Below are positions 1 through 8,863 of a stretch of 64,000 nt of DNA, in pieces. The DNA is from VRUE01 sp963718775 (GTDB lineage Bacteria > Actinomycetota > Thermoleophilia > Solirubrobacterales > 70-9). The position numbers and the translations under genes were made by a program. Positions within the stretch are counted from its first letter, which is position 1, and each line of letters begins with the position of its first letter. The stretch is from contig OY970377.1 of NCBI GenBank assembly GCA_963718775.1, positions 2,046,001 to 2,110,000 on the forward strand, written 5' to 3'. The notes under the pieces were generated by a model that saw only the letters and a program-made list of their open reading frames with translations, did no database searches and was not told the DNA's origin.

Positions 1-999
1 GGCTCGCAGGCCGGCATCGTCACCGACTCGTCTCACACCAAGGCGCGGATCATCGACGTGCGCGCCGATCGCATTCGCGAAGCGCTCGAGGAGGACCACA
101 TCGTCCTCGTCGCCGGCTTCCAGGGGGTCTCGACGACGAGCCACGACGTCACCACGCTGGGGCGGGGAGGCTCCGACACGACCGCGGTGGCGCTGGCGGC
201 GGCGCTCGACGCCGAGGTCTGCGAGATCTACACCGACGTCGCCGGCGTCTTCAGCGCCGACCCGCGAATCGTGCCCGATGCCCGCAAGATCCCCGTCGCG
301 ACTTTCGAGGAGACACTCGAGATGGCCGCCTCGGGGGCCCGCGTCCTGCAGTTGCGCTCGGTCGAGTACGCCCGCAACCACGGCGTCCGCATCCACTGCC
401 GCAGCAGCTTCGATGACGGTCCCGGTACCCTCGTCGTCAGCGAGGACGAGACCGAGCAGAAGACCATGGAGCAGCCTTTCGTTACAGCCGTGACCCATTC
501 CGTCGACGAGGCGCGCGTCACCCTGGTCGGCATTCGCGACGAGCCCGGCGTTGCCGGCGAAATCTTCAACGCCCTGGCCGAGGCCGGCATCAACGTCGAC
601 GTGATCATCCAGAACGAGCCGGTCAGCGACGACGAGCTGGCCGACCTCTCCTTCACGATCGATCGTGCCGAGTTGACCACCGCCACCGACGCGCTGGCCG
701 CGCTCGGCGACGTCAGCGAGGGCGTGCGCACCGACGACCAGATCGGCAAGGTCTCGATCATCGGCGCCGGCATGCGCTCCCACCCGGGCGTCGCCGCCAA
801 GGTCTTCGAGGTGCTCGGCGCCGAGCGGATCAACATCGAGATGATCTCCACCTCGCCGATCAAGATCTCCTGCGTCATCTCTGCCGAGCGGGTTCCTGAC
901 GCTGTGAGGGCCCTCCACCAGGCCTTCGGCCTGGGCGCCGACGCGGTGCGGCCCGAGGATCCGGCCGGCGCCGAGCACCGTCCGACGATCAGCTCATGA
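1..999 (+). CDS. lysC: Aspartate kinase (aspartokinase), 5' truncated by window edge
   Basis: Catalyses ATP-dependent phosphorylation of aspartate, the first step to lysine, threonine and methionine. The open frame runs from base 1 without a start codon, so the N-terminal part lies outside the window; a GTG at 58 is internal. The visible part has the end of the kinase fold (TLGRGGSDTTAVALAAALDA, then a CEIYTDVAGVFSADPR stretch typical of the aspartate/ATP site) followed by two ACT regulatory domains (about residues 165-240 and 240-315 of the visible part). The ACT pair suggests feedback control by an end-product amino acid, as is known for the family. Its TGA overlaps the ATG of asd, so the two are translationally coupled. 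Confidence 0.96.
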   Translation, partial: GSQAGIVTDSSHTKARIIDVRADRIREALEEDHIVLVAGFQGVSTTSHDVTTLGRGGSDTTAVALAAALDAEVCEIYTDVAGVFSADPRIVPDARKIPVATFEETLEMAASGARVLQLRSVEYARNHGVRIHCRSSFDDGPGTLVVSEDETEQKTMEQPFVTAVTHSVDEARVTLVGIRDEPGVAGEIFNALAEAGINVDVIIQNEPVSDDELADLSFTIDRAELTTATDALAALGDVSEGVRTDDQIGKVSIIGAGMRSHPGVAAKVFEVLGAERINIEMISTSPIKISCVISAERVPDAVRALHQAFGLGADAVRPEDPAGAEHRPTISS

Positions 1000-2029
1000 G
1001 CGGCTACCGCGTAGGTGTATTGGGCGCCACCGGCGCCGTCGGCTCGACCATCCTCGAGGTGCTGGCCGAACGCGATTTCCCCGCCGCCGAGGTCGTCCCC
1101 TTCGCCTCCGAGCGCTCCGCCGGGCGGCAGATCGAGTGGAACGGCTCCGCGCTCGAGTGCCGGCCGCTGAGCGCGGAGACGATCCAGGGTCTCGACGTCG
1201 TGCTCTCCTCGGCCGGCGGCGCGGTCAGCGCCGAGTGGGCGCCGCAGCTCGTCGAGGCCGGCGCGGTGGTCGTCGACAACACCAGCTACTGGCGCATGCA
1301 CGAGGACGTGCCGCTGGTCGTCGCCGGGGTCAACCCCGAGGCGGCCGCTGCGCACAAGGGCATCGTCGCCAACCCCAACTGCACGACGATGGTGGCGATG
1401 ATGGCGCTGGCGCCGATCCACCGCGCGGTCGGCCTCGAGCGCCTCGTCGTCTCCACCTACCAGGCGGTCTCCGGCACCGGCCAGCGGGCGATCGAGGAGC
1501 TGCAGGCGCAGTCGCGAGCGGTGCTGGCCGGCGAGGAGGCCCCGCCGCCGCAGATCTACCCGCACCGGATCGCCTTCAACGTCCTGCCCCAGGTCGAGGT
1601 CTTCAAGGACGGCGACGACTACACCACCGAGGAGCGCAAGGTGATGGCCGAGACGCGCAAGATCCTCGGCATCGGCGAGGAGGTGGCGATCTCCGCCACC
1701 TGCGCCCGCGTGCCCGTGGTCAGCGGCCACTCCGAGTCGGTCAACGTGCGCACCGTGAGGATCTGTCGCCGGACGATTGCCGCGCGCTGCTTGCCGACGC
1801 CCCCGGGGTGATCGTCGTCGACGACCCGGCAGCCGGCGCCTACCCGATGGCGATCGACGCCGCCGGCCGCGACGAGGTCCTCGTCGGCCGCATCCGCCGC
1901 GACCCCGGCCAGGAGCGCACCCTCAACCTCTGGGTCGCCGGCGACAACCTGCGCAAGGGGGCGGCCACCAACGCCGTTCAGGTTGCCGAGCTGCTCATCG
2001 AGCGGAACCTGCTTAACAACGGCGAATAG
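996..2029 (+). CDS. asd: Aspartate-semialdehyde dehydrogenase, interrupted by one frameshift
   Basis: NADPH-dependent reduction of aspartyl phosphate to aspartate semialdehyde, directly after aspartokinase. The N-terminal Rossmann motif (GVLGATGAVGSTILEVL) and the catalytic cysteine segment NPNCTTM are in the frame starting at 996, as is the SGHSESVNV stretch. At about 1752-1757 the frame breaks and the conserved C-terminus (EDLSPDDCRALLADAPGV, then NLWVAGDNLRKGAATNAVQ) continues in the frame one base earlier to the TAG at 2027. One base appears to be missing. Joined, the product is about 344 residues, the normal family length. An essential biosynthetic gene broken at one base next to intact lysC looks like a sequence error. 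Confidence 0.93.
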
Positions 2030-2035
2030 CCTCGA

Positions 2036-3237
2036 ATGGACATCGGCTTCGGCGATGCGGTGCTGATCTTCGGCGGGCTGCTGACCGTGGTCGCGGCGCT
2101 CTCGGGAGTGATGAAGGGCACCGTGCTCTCTGCCTCGGTGCTTTCGGTCGCGCTGGGGATTCTGCTTGCCGCGGTCGGTGTCGTCGACATCGATCCGCCA
2201 ATCGGAGTCGATCGTCGAGCTGGTCGAGCTGGCGCTGATCCTCACCCTCTTCTCCGACGGGATGTTCGTCGAGCGCGAGTTGCTGCGCAAGCACTGGAGC
2301 CCGGTGGCGCGGGCGCTGGTGATCGCGATGCCGATCACGATGGCGCTGCTCGGCCTGGCGGCAAAGGCGCTCTTTCCCGAGCTGAGCTGGGCGGAGGCGC
2401 TGCTGCTGGCGGCGGTGCTCTCGCCGACCGATCCCGTCGTCACCTCCGCCGTCGTCACCTCGCGGATCGTGCCGGCGTCGGTGCGTCACACGCTCAACCT
2501 CGAGTCCGGCCTCAACGACGGTCTCGCCCTGCCCGTTCGTCCTCTTCTTCCTCGTTCTCGCCGGCCCCGGTGGAGACCCGGGCGGCGAAGCGGCGAAGCT
2601 GGTCGGCGAGGCGGTCGTCGGCGCCGCCGTCGGCGTCGGCCTCGGCACGCTCGGCGGCCGCCTGCACCACCACCTGCCCGGCGGCGGCCTCACCGCTCGC
2701 TACGAGGGCATCTACTCGATCGGCTTTGCCCTCTTTGCCTTTGGCCTCGCCGACGTGACGATCGGCAACGGTCTGATCGCCGCCTTCGTCTGCGGCATCG
2801 CCATGGCCGCAACCGAGCGCGACGTGCCCGAGGGCTTCGTGGAGTTCGCCGAGAACGCCAGCGCGATCCTGCAGGTGCTCACCTTCTTCGTCTTCGGCGC
2901 CCTGATCGTCGCCACCGGCTTCCACCACGACATCCCGCCGCTGGTCCTCTTCGTCGTCTTCGCGCTGCTCGTCGCCCGGCCGCTGGCGGTGCTGCTCTCC
3001 TTCGTCAAGACCGGCATCCCGCGCCCCCAGAAGCTCTTCATGGCCTGGTTCGGCCCCAAGGGCGTCGCCTCGATGCTCTTCGCCCTCTTCGTGCTCAAGT
3101 CCGACGTCGGCGACGCCACCCTGATCTTCGACGTCGCCGCGATCGCGATCATCTGCTCGATCGTCGCCCACGGTCTCACCGACACGGTCGGCGCCCAGTG
3201 GCTGGCCCGCCGAGTCGGCCTCGACCAACGCGACTAA
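2036..3237 (+). CDS. Na+/H+ antiporter, CPA1/NhaP-like, interrupted by two frameshifts
   Basis: Membrane cation:proton antiporter of the Na_H_Exchanger family. The ATG at 2036 opens two hydrophobic helices. At about 2200 one extra base moves the frame, which continues with SESIVELVELALILTLFSDG and the family motif LSPTDPVVTSAVV. At about 2535 a second extra base moves it again (FVLFFLVLAGPGGDPGG onward) to the TAA at 3235. The C-terminal helix FMAWFGPKGVASMLFALFV is characteristic of NhaP-type exchangers. Joined, it is about 400 residues with roughly 11-12 hydrophobic segments, a full-length transporter. Two insertions in 340 bp within a recognisable protein suggest base-level sequence errors rather than decay. 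Confidence 0.88.
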
Positions 3238-3301
3238 CTCATTCGTCCAGCACACTTTTGCGCGCCACGCGTAACGTTTTGTCCGCTAGCCTAGGCTGAC
3301 G

Positions 3302-3553
3302 ATGGAGCAGGCCAGGACCAAGTGGAATGACGACCGCCTCGACCACCTCTCAGGACAGGTGGATTCGGTGCGAGACCAGGTCGACTCTCTGCGTCACCAC
3401 ATGGATGAGCGCTTCGAACGTCAGGAAGCCCGCATGGATGCCAAATTCGCCGCGCTCGACACAAAGTTCGACGCCCTGCAGCGAACGATGATCCTCACTC
3501 TCGGTGGCATCCTCTCCACCTTCGGCGGCGTCTTTCTGGCGGCCCAGCTCTAG
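3302..3553 (+). CDS. Small coiled-coil protein with one C-terminal membrane helix
   Basis: An 83-residue protein. Residues about 12-58 are a charged heptad-like coiled coil with repeated elements (VDSVRDQVDSLRHHMDERF, then EARMDAKFAALDTKFDALQ), and residues about 62-82 form one hydrophobic helix (ILTLGGILSTFGGVFLAAQL). The architecture resembles small tail-anchored proteins related to hemolysin XhlA or DUF1640, with the coiled coil in the cytoplasm and the helix in the membrane. No function can be assigned. It sits alone between the antiporter and the convergent sdh operon. Confidence 0.72.
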   Translation: MEQARTKWNDDRLDHLSGQVDSVRDQVDSLRHHMDERFERQEARMDAKFAALDTKFDALQRTMILTLGGILSTFGGVFLAAQL

Positions 3554-3624
3554 CCTGCGCACCTCACGCATCTCACCGAGCTTCCTGCAGCGGCTCCGGC
3601 CTGATCCACCCTCAAAATCAGAGA

Positions 3625-3692
3625 GGACGAGCGTCCTAGGGTCTGCGGACACTCAGCGCGAAGCGCGTCCGCAGACCCTAGGACGCTCGTCC
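3625..3692. terminator. Long perfect hairpin between convergent genes (likely bidirectional terminator)
   Basis: Two perfectly complementary 26-base arms at 3625-3650 and 3667-3692 are separated by a 16-base loop. It lies between the 3' end of the coiled-coil gene (3553) and the stop of the sdhE-like gene (3715), which converge on it. No T-run flanks either arm, so it is not a classical intrinsic terminator, but position and strength fit a bidirectional transcription stop. Confidence 0.6.
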
Positions 3693-3714
3693 CACCACGC
3701 TTGAGCCGAATGAA

Positions 3715-4628
3715 TCAGGCAGGAACCGAGGCGAGGCGCTCCTCGACCCACTTGGTCGAGGCGATGTGCTTGCTTCATGCCCAGTTCCTTCGGCTCGGCG
3801 CCGAGCGCCAGGGCGACCAGCTGGGGCAGGTGCAGGACGGCGAGGCCGAGGTCGCGATTGACCACCTTGGCCGCCTCGGGCTGCTGCATGTCGAGGTTGA
3901 GGTGGCAGAGCGGGCAGGGGGTGACCAGGCAGTCGGCGCCGGCGTCGAGCGCGTCGCCGACGTGGGTGCCGGCCTGGCGCAGCGAGGTTTCGCGGTTCGT
4001 CGTGATCACCGGGAAGCCGCAGCACTTGCGGGCGCCGTCGTACTCGACCACCTCGCCGCCGAGCACCTCGATCACCTTCTCCAGGTAGATGTCGCGGTCG
4101 GGGAACTCGTCGTAGCCGAGGCGCTCCTTGGGGCGCACGATGTAGCAGCCGTAGAAGGGGCCGACGCGCAGTCCGGAGAGCGGTCGCTTGACCTGCTCGG
4201 CGAGCTTGTCGAGACCGTAGTCCTCGACCAGCAGCCAGAGGAAGTTCTTGTTGGTGAAGCCGTCCTTGCCCTTCTCGTAGGCGAGACCCTGGCCGCTCAG
4301 CACCTCGTTGATGTGAGCGCGGTAGGACGAGTCGGCGTCGAGCCGCTGCTGGCACTCGGACTGGGCGCCCTGGCAGGTCGAGCAGATGTTCATCATCGCC
4401 AGGCCCGGTCTGCTGGGCGAGCGCGAAGGTGCGGGCGTTGAGCGTGTCGGCGAGCTCCTGGTTGTGCTCGGCGATGATCCCGGCGCCGCAGCAGTTGGCG
4501 CGGTCGAGTTCGACCAGCTCGATGCCGAGCTTCTCGGCGACGACCGCCATCGAGCCGTGCAGCTCCGGCGTGAAGCCGCGCGAGACGCAGCCGGGCCAGT
4601 AGGCGACCTTGATCTGACCGTCGCTCAT
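3715..4628 (-). CDS. CCG-domain subunit of succinate dehydrogenase (SdhE/MfrE/HdrB-like), two frameshifts
   Basis: Third gene of the sdh operon; its ATG overlaps the sdhB TGA. It is related to HdrB of heterodisulfide reductase and to SdhE/MfrE, the third subunit of non-classical succinate:quinone oxidoreductases. Cysteine motifs occur in family order: YWPGCVSRG, ANCCGAG, CSTCQGAQSEC, YGCY, RKCCGFPVITT and CPLCHLNLDMQQ. The frame breaks twice: one extra base in a CCC run near 4404-4406, and another near 3772 just before the C-terminal KHIASTKWVEERLASVPA. Joined, it is about 303 residues. Such subunits bind Fe-S clusters at CCG motifs and replace or supplement membrane anchors; no SdhC/SdhD-type helical gene is adjacent. 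Confidence 0.88.
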
Positions 4629-5810
4629 CACGACTCCTCCTTCGTATCTGCGGCCGCGGCCGCCTCCGCCGTGATCGCCTCGTCGGTCATCTCATCGGGC
4701 TCCGGTTCGACGAAGTCCTCGTCCTCGCCCTTGATGTAGATGTTGAATTGCTCGCGGTGCTCCTCGGCGTGCTTGTAGATCGCCTTGACCTCGTCCTGGG
4801 CGCCGCCGGGCAGCTTCGGGTGGATGCCGGGGATGACCTTGGAAGGCGAACGCGCCTTGCCGGTCTTGATCGCGCGCAGCACGGTCGGCAGCGACTCGAC
4901 CAGCCCCTTGATCGCGGCTGGGGTCGGTTTCAGCTTGCCCTTGACTCCGGGGGCGTAGGACTCCTGCACCAGCAGCGCCTCGTCGTTGGTCCCCTTCTTC
5001 TCGATCATGTCGACGAAGGCGTTGACGTGGTTGTGGCCGTTGTTGGGGTCGACGATCCCCTCCTCGCCGGCCTTGCGGCGCAGGCGCATGATCTGGTCCA
5101 TCGGCGCCACGCCCTTGGGGCAGGCGTCGATGCAGCTGAAGCAGTGCGTGCAGTCGTAGATCCCGTGCGGGTCCTCGGTCGAGGTCGTGGAGTCGCTCTT
5201 TGGTCTCCGCGTCGCGTGGGTCGCCGACGAAGCGGTAGGCCTTGGCCAGCGCCGCCGGGCCGATGAAGTCGGGGTCGGCTTCCATCGAGAGGCAGGAGGA
5301 GACGCAGGCGCCGCACTGGATGCAGGCCATCGACTGGGTGATGTCGATCATCGACTCGGGCTCGACCACGTACTCGCGCTCGGGCGGCTCGCCGTGGGGG
5401 AGGAGCCAGGGAGTGACGCGGCGGATCTTGGCCCAGTGGGTCGACTCCATGTCGGTGATCAGGTCCTTGATCACGGGCATGTTGCCCATCGGCTCGATCA
5501 CGATCGGCGGAGTGTCGGTGCCCGCATTGGGGCTGACGCTGGCCTTCTTCTCGGCCAGCTCCTGGGCCTCGCCGACCTGCGTCTTGCAGCCGAGGCCGGA
5601 CTGGCCGTTGATCTTCATCCCGCAGGAGCCGCAGATCGCGGCGCGACAGGAGCAGCGCACCGAGAGCGAGCCGTCGTCGCGGTCCTTGGCCTGCAGCAGG
5701 CCGTCGAGAACGGAGAGCGAGGGATCGAGCTCGACCTTGAACTCCTCCCAGTAGGGGCCCTCGCCACTCTCGGGCTGGAACCGGCGGACCTTCAGCGTGT
5801 ACTCGGCCAT
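4628..5810 (-). CDS. sdhB: Succinate dehydrogenase iron-sulfur subunit, interrupted by one frameshift
   Basis: Carries electrons from SdhA to the quinone side. The N-terminal plant-ferredoxin domain has the [2Fe-2S] cysteines (VRCSCRAAICGSCGMKING, then GC about 7 residues later). The C-terminal domain has CIQCGACVSSCLSM and, after the break, YDCTHCFSCIDACPKG, which together supply the other cluster ligands. One extra base near 5180 shifts the frame between these two cysteine groups. The ATG at 5810 overlaps the sdhA stop by one base and the TGA overlaps the sdhE ATG, so the three genes are translationally coupled. The product is longer than E. coli SdhB because of an acidic C-terminal tail of about 50 residues. 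Confidence 0.93.
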
Positions 5811-7499
5811 CAGTACGTCCTCTCCTGTGGCTCCCACTGGGTGATCGTCACCTCTGAGTATGAGATCTCCGGCCCGTCGTCGCCGAGCTGGAGGTCGATG
5901 TGCTTGAGCCACTCCTCGTCGTTGCGCTCGGGGAAGTCGGTCCTGTACTGGGCGCCGCGGCTCTCCTTGCGCTCGAGCGCGGCGAGGCAGGTGCACTCGG
6001 CGTTGTCGAGCATGTAGCCGAGCTCGATCGCGCCGAGGATGTCCTGGTTGAAGATCGCTGCCGCGATCGTCGATGTAGGCGGTCTCGGCCTCCTCCTTGA
6101 GGCGCCGCACCGTCTCCAGCGCCTCCTGGATGCCGGCCTCGTCGCGGAAGACCGCGACATCCTTGTCCATCGCGGTGCCGAGGTCGAACTTGATCTCGGA
6201 GATGCGCCGGCCCGAGCCCTTCTCGCGGGCGGAGATCGCGTCGATCGTCGCCTGCTCGGCCTCGAGCACCGCCTTGGACGGGCGTGAGCCCTCGATCCGC
6301 TTGGCGCGCGCTGCCGCGTCGGCGCCGGAGCGGCGGCCGAAGATCAGCGTGTCGAGCAGCGAGTTGGCGCCGAGGCGGTTGCCGCCGTGGACCGAGACGC
6401 AGGCGGTCTCGCCGGCCGAGTAGAGGCCGGGGATGTCGGTGCGCCCGTCGACGTCGGTCTTGACGCCGCCCATCGTGTAGTGGTTGCCGGGCTTGATGTG
6501 GATCGGTTCCTTGGTGATGTCGACCCCGGCGAAGTCCTGGCCGACGAGGACGATCTCGCGCAGCGCCTCGTGGACGCGCTTCTTCGGCACCACGGTGATG
6601 TCGAGCGCGACGGTGCCGTCGGGGAAGCCGCGGCCCTCGTTGATCTCGGTCTGCTCGGCGCGCGAGACGACGTCGCGCGAGGCCAGCTCCATCTTGTTGG
6701 GCGCGTACTTCTCCATGAAGCGTTCGCCGTTGCGGTTGAGCAGGTGGGCGCCCTCGCCGCGGGCGCCCTCGGTGATCAGGAAGCCCTTGCCCGCCAGCGT
6801 CGTCGGGTGGTACTGGATCATCTCCATGTCCATCAGCTTGGCGCCGACCCGGTAGGCCATCGCGATGCCGTCGCCGGTGCAGATCAGGGCGTTGGTGGTC
6901 GGCTTCCAGACCTGGCCGTTGCCGCCGCAGGCGAGGATCACCGACTTGGCGCGGAAGAGCTCCATCGAGCCGTCGGCGATGTTGCGGGTGACGACGCCGC
7001 AGCACTCGCCCTGCTCGTCCATCGCCAGCGCCGTGCAGAACCACTCCTCGTAGCGGGCGACCGAGTCGGAGTGCTTCATCAGCTGCTCGTAGAGGACGTG
7101 CATGATCGCCTGGCCGGTGATGTCGGCGACGTAGTAGGTGCGGGCGGCGGAGGCGCCGCCGAAGGCGCGGGTGCCGAGCTTGCCCTCCTCGTTGCGGTGG
7201 AAGGTGACGCCGAGGTGCTCGAGGTGGAGGATCTCCTCCGGCGCCTCGCGGCACATGATCTCGACCGCGTCCTGGTCGCTCAGGTAGTCGGAGCCCTTGA
7301 TCGTGTCGAAGGCGTGCGACTCCCAGGAGTCGCCCGGGTTGAGCGCCGCGTTGATGCCGCCCTGGGCGGCGTTGGAGTGCGAGCGCACGGGGTGGACCTT
7401 GCTGACGATCCCGACCGAGACACCTTCCTCGGCCGCCGCCAACGCTGCTCGCTGTCCGGCCAGGCCGGCGCCGATCACCAGTACGTCATGAGTGGGCAC
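5810..7499 (-). CDS. sdhA: Succinate dehydrogenase/fumarate reductase flavoprotein, interrupted by one frameshift
   Basis: Oxidises succinate to fumarate with covalently bound FAD. The start is GTG at 7499 (MPTHDVLVIGAGLAGQRAAL, the FAD-binding GxGxxG). The segment RSHSNAAQGGINAA carries the histidine normally linked to FAD; HPTTLAGKGFLITEGARGEG and KPGNHYTMGGVKTD are dicarboxylate-site signatures, and HGGNRLGANSLLDTLIFGRR is a family block. After TAYIDDRGS one extra base at about 6057 shifts the frame; the C-terminal domain (FNQDILGAIELGYMLDNAEC, then SRGAQYRTDFPERNDEEWLK) continues to the TGA at 5810. Joined length is about 562 residues. The remainder is collinear with the family, so the break looks artefactual. 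Confidence 0.94.
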
Positions 7500-7520
7500 G
7501 AGCGCGAACTCTATAGAGCC

Positions 7521-7603
7521 GAAATCCGACCCCGCGGTCGGATTTCACCCCATTGCCGACGGGACGAAATCCGGAAGCATGCTCCGGATTTCGTCCCGTC
7601 GGC
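7521..7603. terminator. Two adjacent perfect hairpins between the M28 peptidase stop and the sdhA start
   Basis: Hairpin 1 has 11-base arms at 7521-7531 and 7536-7546. Hairpin 2 has 21-base arms at 7555-7575 and 7583-7603 with a 7-base loop. The second ends one base from the stop codon of the minus-strand peptidase gene (7605), so it probably terminates that gene, while the first sits about 22 bp upstream of the sdhA GTG. The two hairpins share the core GAAATCCG/CGGATTTC, as if one were partly copied from the other. Confidence 0.62.
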
Positions 7604-7604
7604 G

Positions 7605-8825
7605 CTAAAGCCAGCGCTCGCCCAGGCGTCTGATCGCCGCCTCGCTGAGGCGGACCCCGTCGGCGACGCTGCCGAAGTCGACGTTCTCGGCCAGATCGTT
7701 GGGCCAGTGGTAGTTGGCCGGGTTCTTGAGATCGGTGCAGCCGCACAGCGAAGCGGTCTCGTAGCCGGCCGCCAGCGGCTCGAGGCCGTCGGTGCCGTTG
7801 TGCAGCCGCAGGTTGGGGAAGAGCCAGATGCCCAGCTCCTCGGCGAGGCCGTCGATCAGCTCCAGCGAGCGCTGCGGGTACTCGCGCATCTTCAGGAAGC
7901 CCTCGCCGCGCAGCACGAGTAGGTGGGGGGAGCCGATCGAGTCGACCGAGAGGAAGAAGGTGCTCTCGCGGGGTAGCTGCGGGAAGTGGCGCTCGCCGAA
8001 CGCCTTGATCCCCTCGCTGAAGGACTCCTCCGCTCCGGTCGAGAGCAGGATCACCCTGAGGTTCTCCGGCGGCTTCTCGGCCAGGCGGCGGGCGAGCGCC
8101 AGCAGGGTGATGACGGCGGTGCCGTTGTCGTTGGCGCCGGGGACGGTCTGGCGGCGGCCGATGTCCGCCATCGCCGCCGCGGTGCCGAGGCCGAGGAAGA
8201 TGCCGATCTTGGCGAGCAGGCGCCGGCCGCTGAGGGCGCCGAGCGCGGCGAGGATCGGACCGCCGATCACCGGCGCCATCAGCACCGGGCTGGTGTCCTG
8301 GCCCTCGATCAGCCCCAGGCGGTCGGCGATCTTGGGCAGCTCTGGGTGGAAGATCAGCCCCGAGTGGGCGGCGTCGTGGTGGGCGACGACGACGATCGTG
8401 CGCTCGGCGTCGGCGGGGCCCAGTTCGCAGACGACGTTGTAGGCGGTCCGTGTCGGCAATGGCTTGCGCAGACGGCGTTGGCCAGGTGGAAAGTCGTCGG
8501 CGATACCAGCGGCGCCAATCGCGCCGAGCAGGGCGCCGAGCAGCCGGTGGCCGCGCAGGCCGGCAAGCCCGCCGAGAGCGCCCAACATGGCGCCGAGGCC
8601 GAGCGGCCACCAGTAGGTGCCGTGCGCCGGCTCCGCCTCGATCCGCGCCTCGGCGCCGAGCTCGGCAAAGCGCTCGACGATCCACTCGGCGGCACGGCGC
8701 TCGCCTTCGGATGCGGAGGGACGGTAGATCTGCTCGAGCTCCTCCAGTTGCTCGCGCAGCCAATCCTGATCGGGCGTGCCGATCTGCTCGGCGAGCGACG
8801 ATTCGGCTGTCTGGGAAACCGTCAT
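7605..8825 (-). CDS. M28-family metallopeptidase-like protein with internal membrane segments
   Basis: A 406-residue protein with zinc aminopeptidase (M28) motifs: VVVAHHDAAHSG (first metal ligands), GANDNGTAV (bridging Asp region), STGAEES (catalytic Glu region), and a late NYHWPNDLAENVDF that supplies the last ligand-type residues. Two hydrophobic stretches, at about residues 75-110 and 195-225, are inserted around the first metal motif and could be membrane hairpins, so the enzyme may be membrane associated. It starts at ATG 8825, divergent from the site-2 protease with only 38 bp between starts. Substrate is unknown; peptide or amidated small-molecule hydrolysis is inferred from the family. 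Confidence 0.84.
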   Translation of the reverse strand: MTVSQTAESSLAEQIGTPDQDWLREQLEELEQIYRPSASEGERRAAEWIVERFAELGAEARIEAEPAHGTYWWPLGLGAMLGALGGLAGLRGHRLLGALLGAIGAAGIADDFPPGQRRLRKPLPTRTAYNVVCELGPADAERTIVVVAHHDAAHSGLIFHPELPKIADRLGLIEGQDTSPVLMAPVIGGPILAALGALSGRRLLAKIGIFLGLGTAAAMADIGRRQTVPGANDNGTAVITLLALARRLAEKPPENLRVILLSTGAEESFSEGIKAFGERHFPQLPRESTFFLSVDSIGSPHLLVLRGEGFLKMREYPQRSLELIDGLAEELGIWLFPNLRLHNGTDGLEPLAAGYETASLCGCTDLKNPANYHWPNDLAENVDFGSVADGVRLSEAAIRRLGERWL

Positions 8826-8863
8826 CGAGCCTTGACCCTATCTCGCCCCCGTACCATGGAGAC

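Noticed and set aside
228..1730. Long antisense open reading frame across lysC and asd.
   Set aside because: High-GC genomes give long complementary frames; this one has arginine/aspartate-rich composition and no recognisable domain, and the plus strand encodes conserved enzymes.
2166..3299. A separate 377-residue plus-strand protein overlapping the antiporter.
   Set aside because: Only its first ~130 residues match the antiporter; the rest is arginine-rich out-of-frame translation.
4692..7499. A 935-residue fused SdhA-SdhB protein.
   Set aside because: The frame crosses the true sdhA stop only because of frame breaks; the conserved C-terminus of SdhA and the start of SdhB lie in their own frames with normal coupling overlaps.
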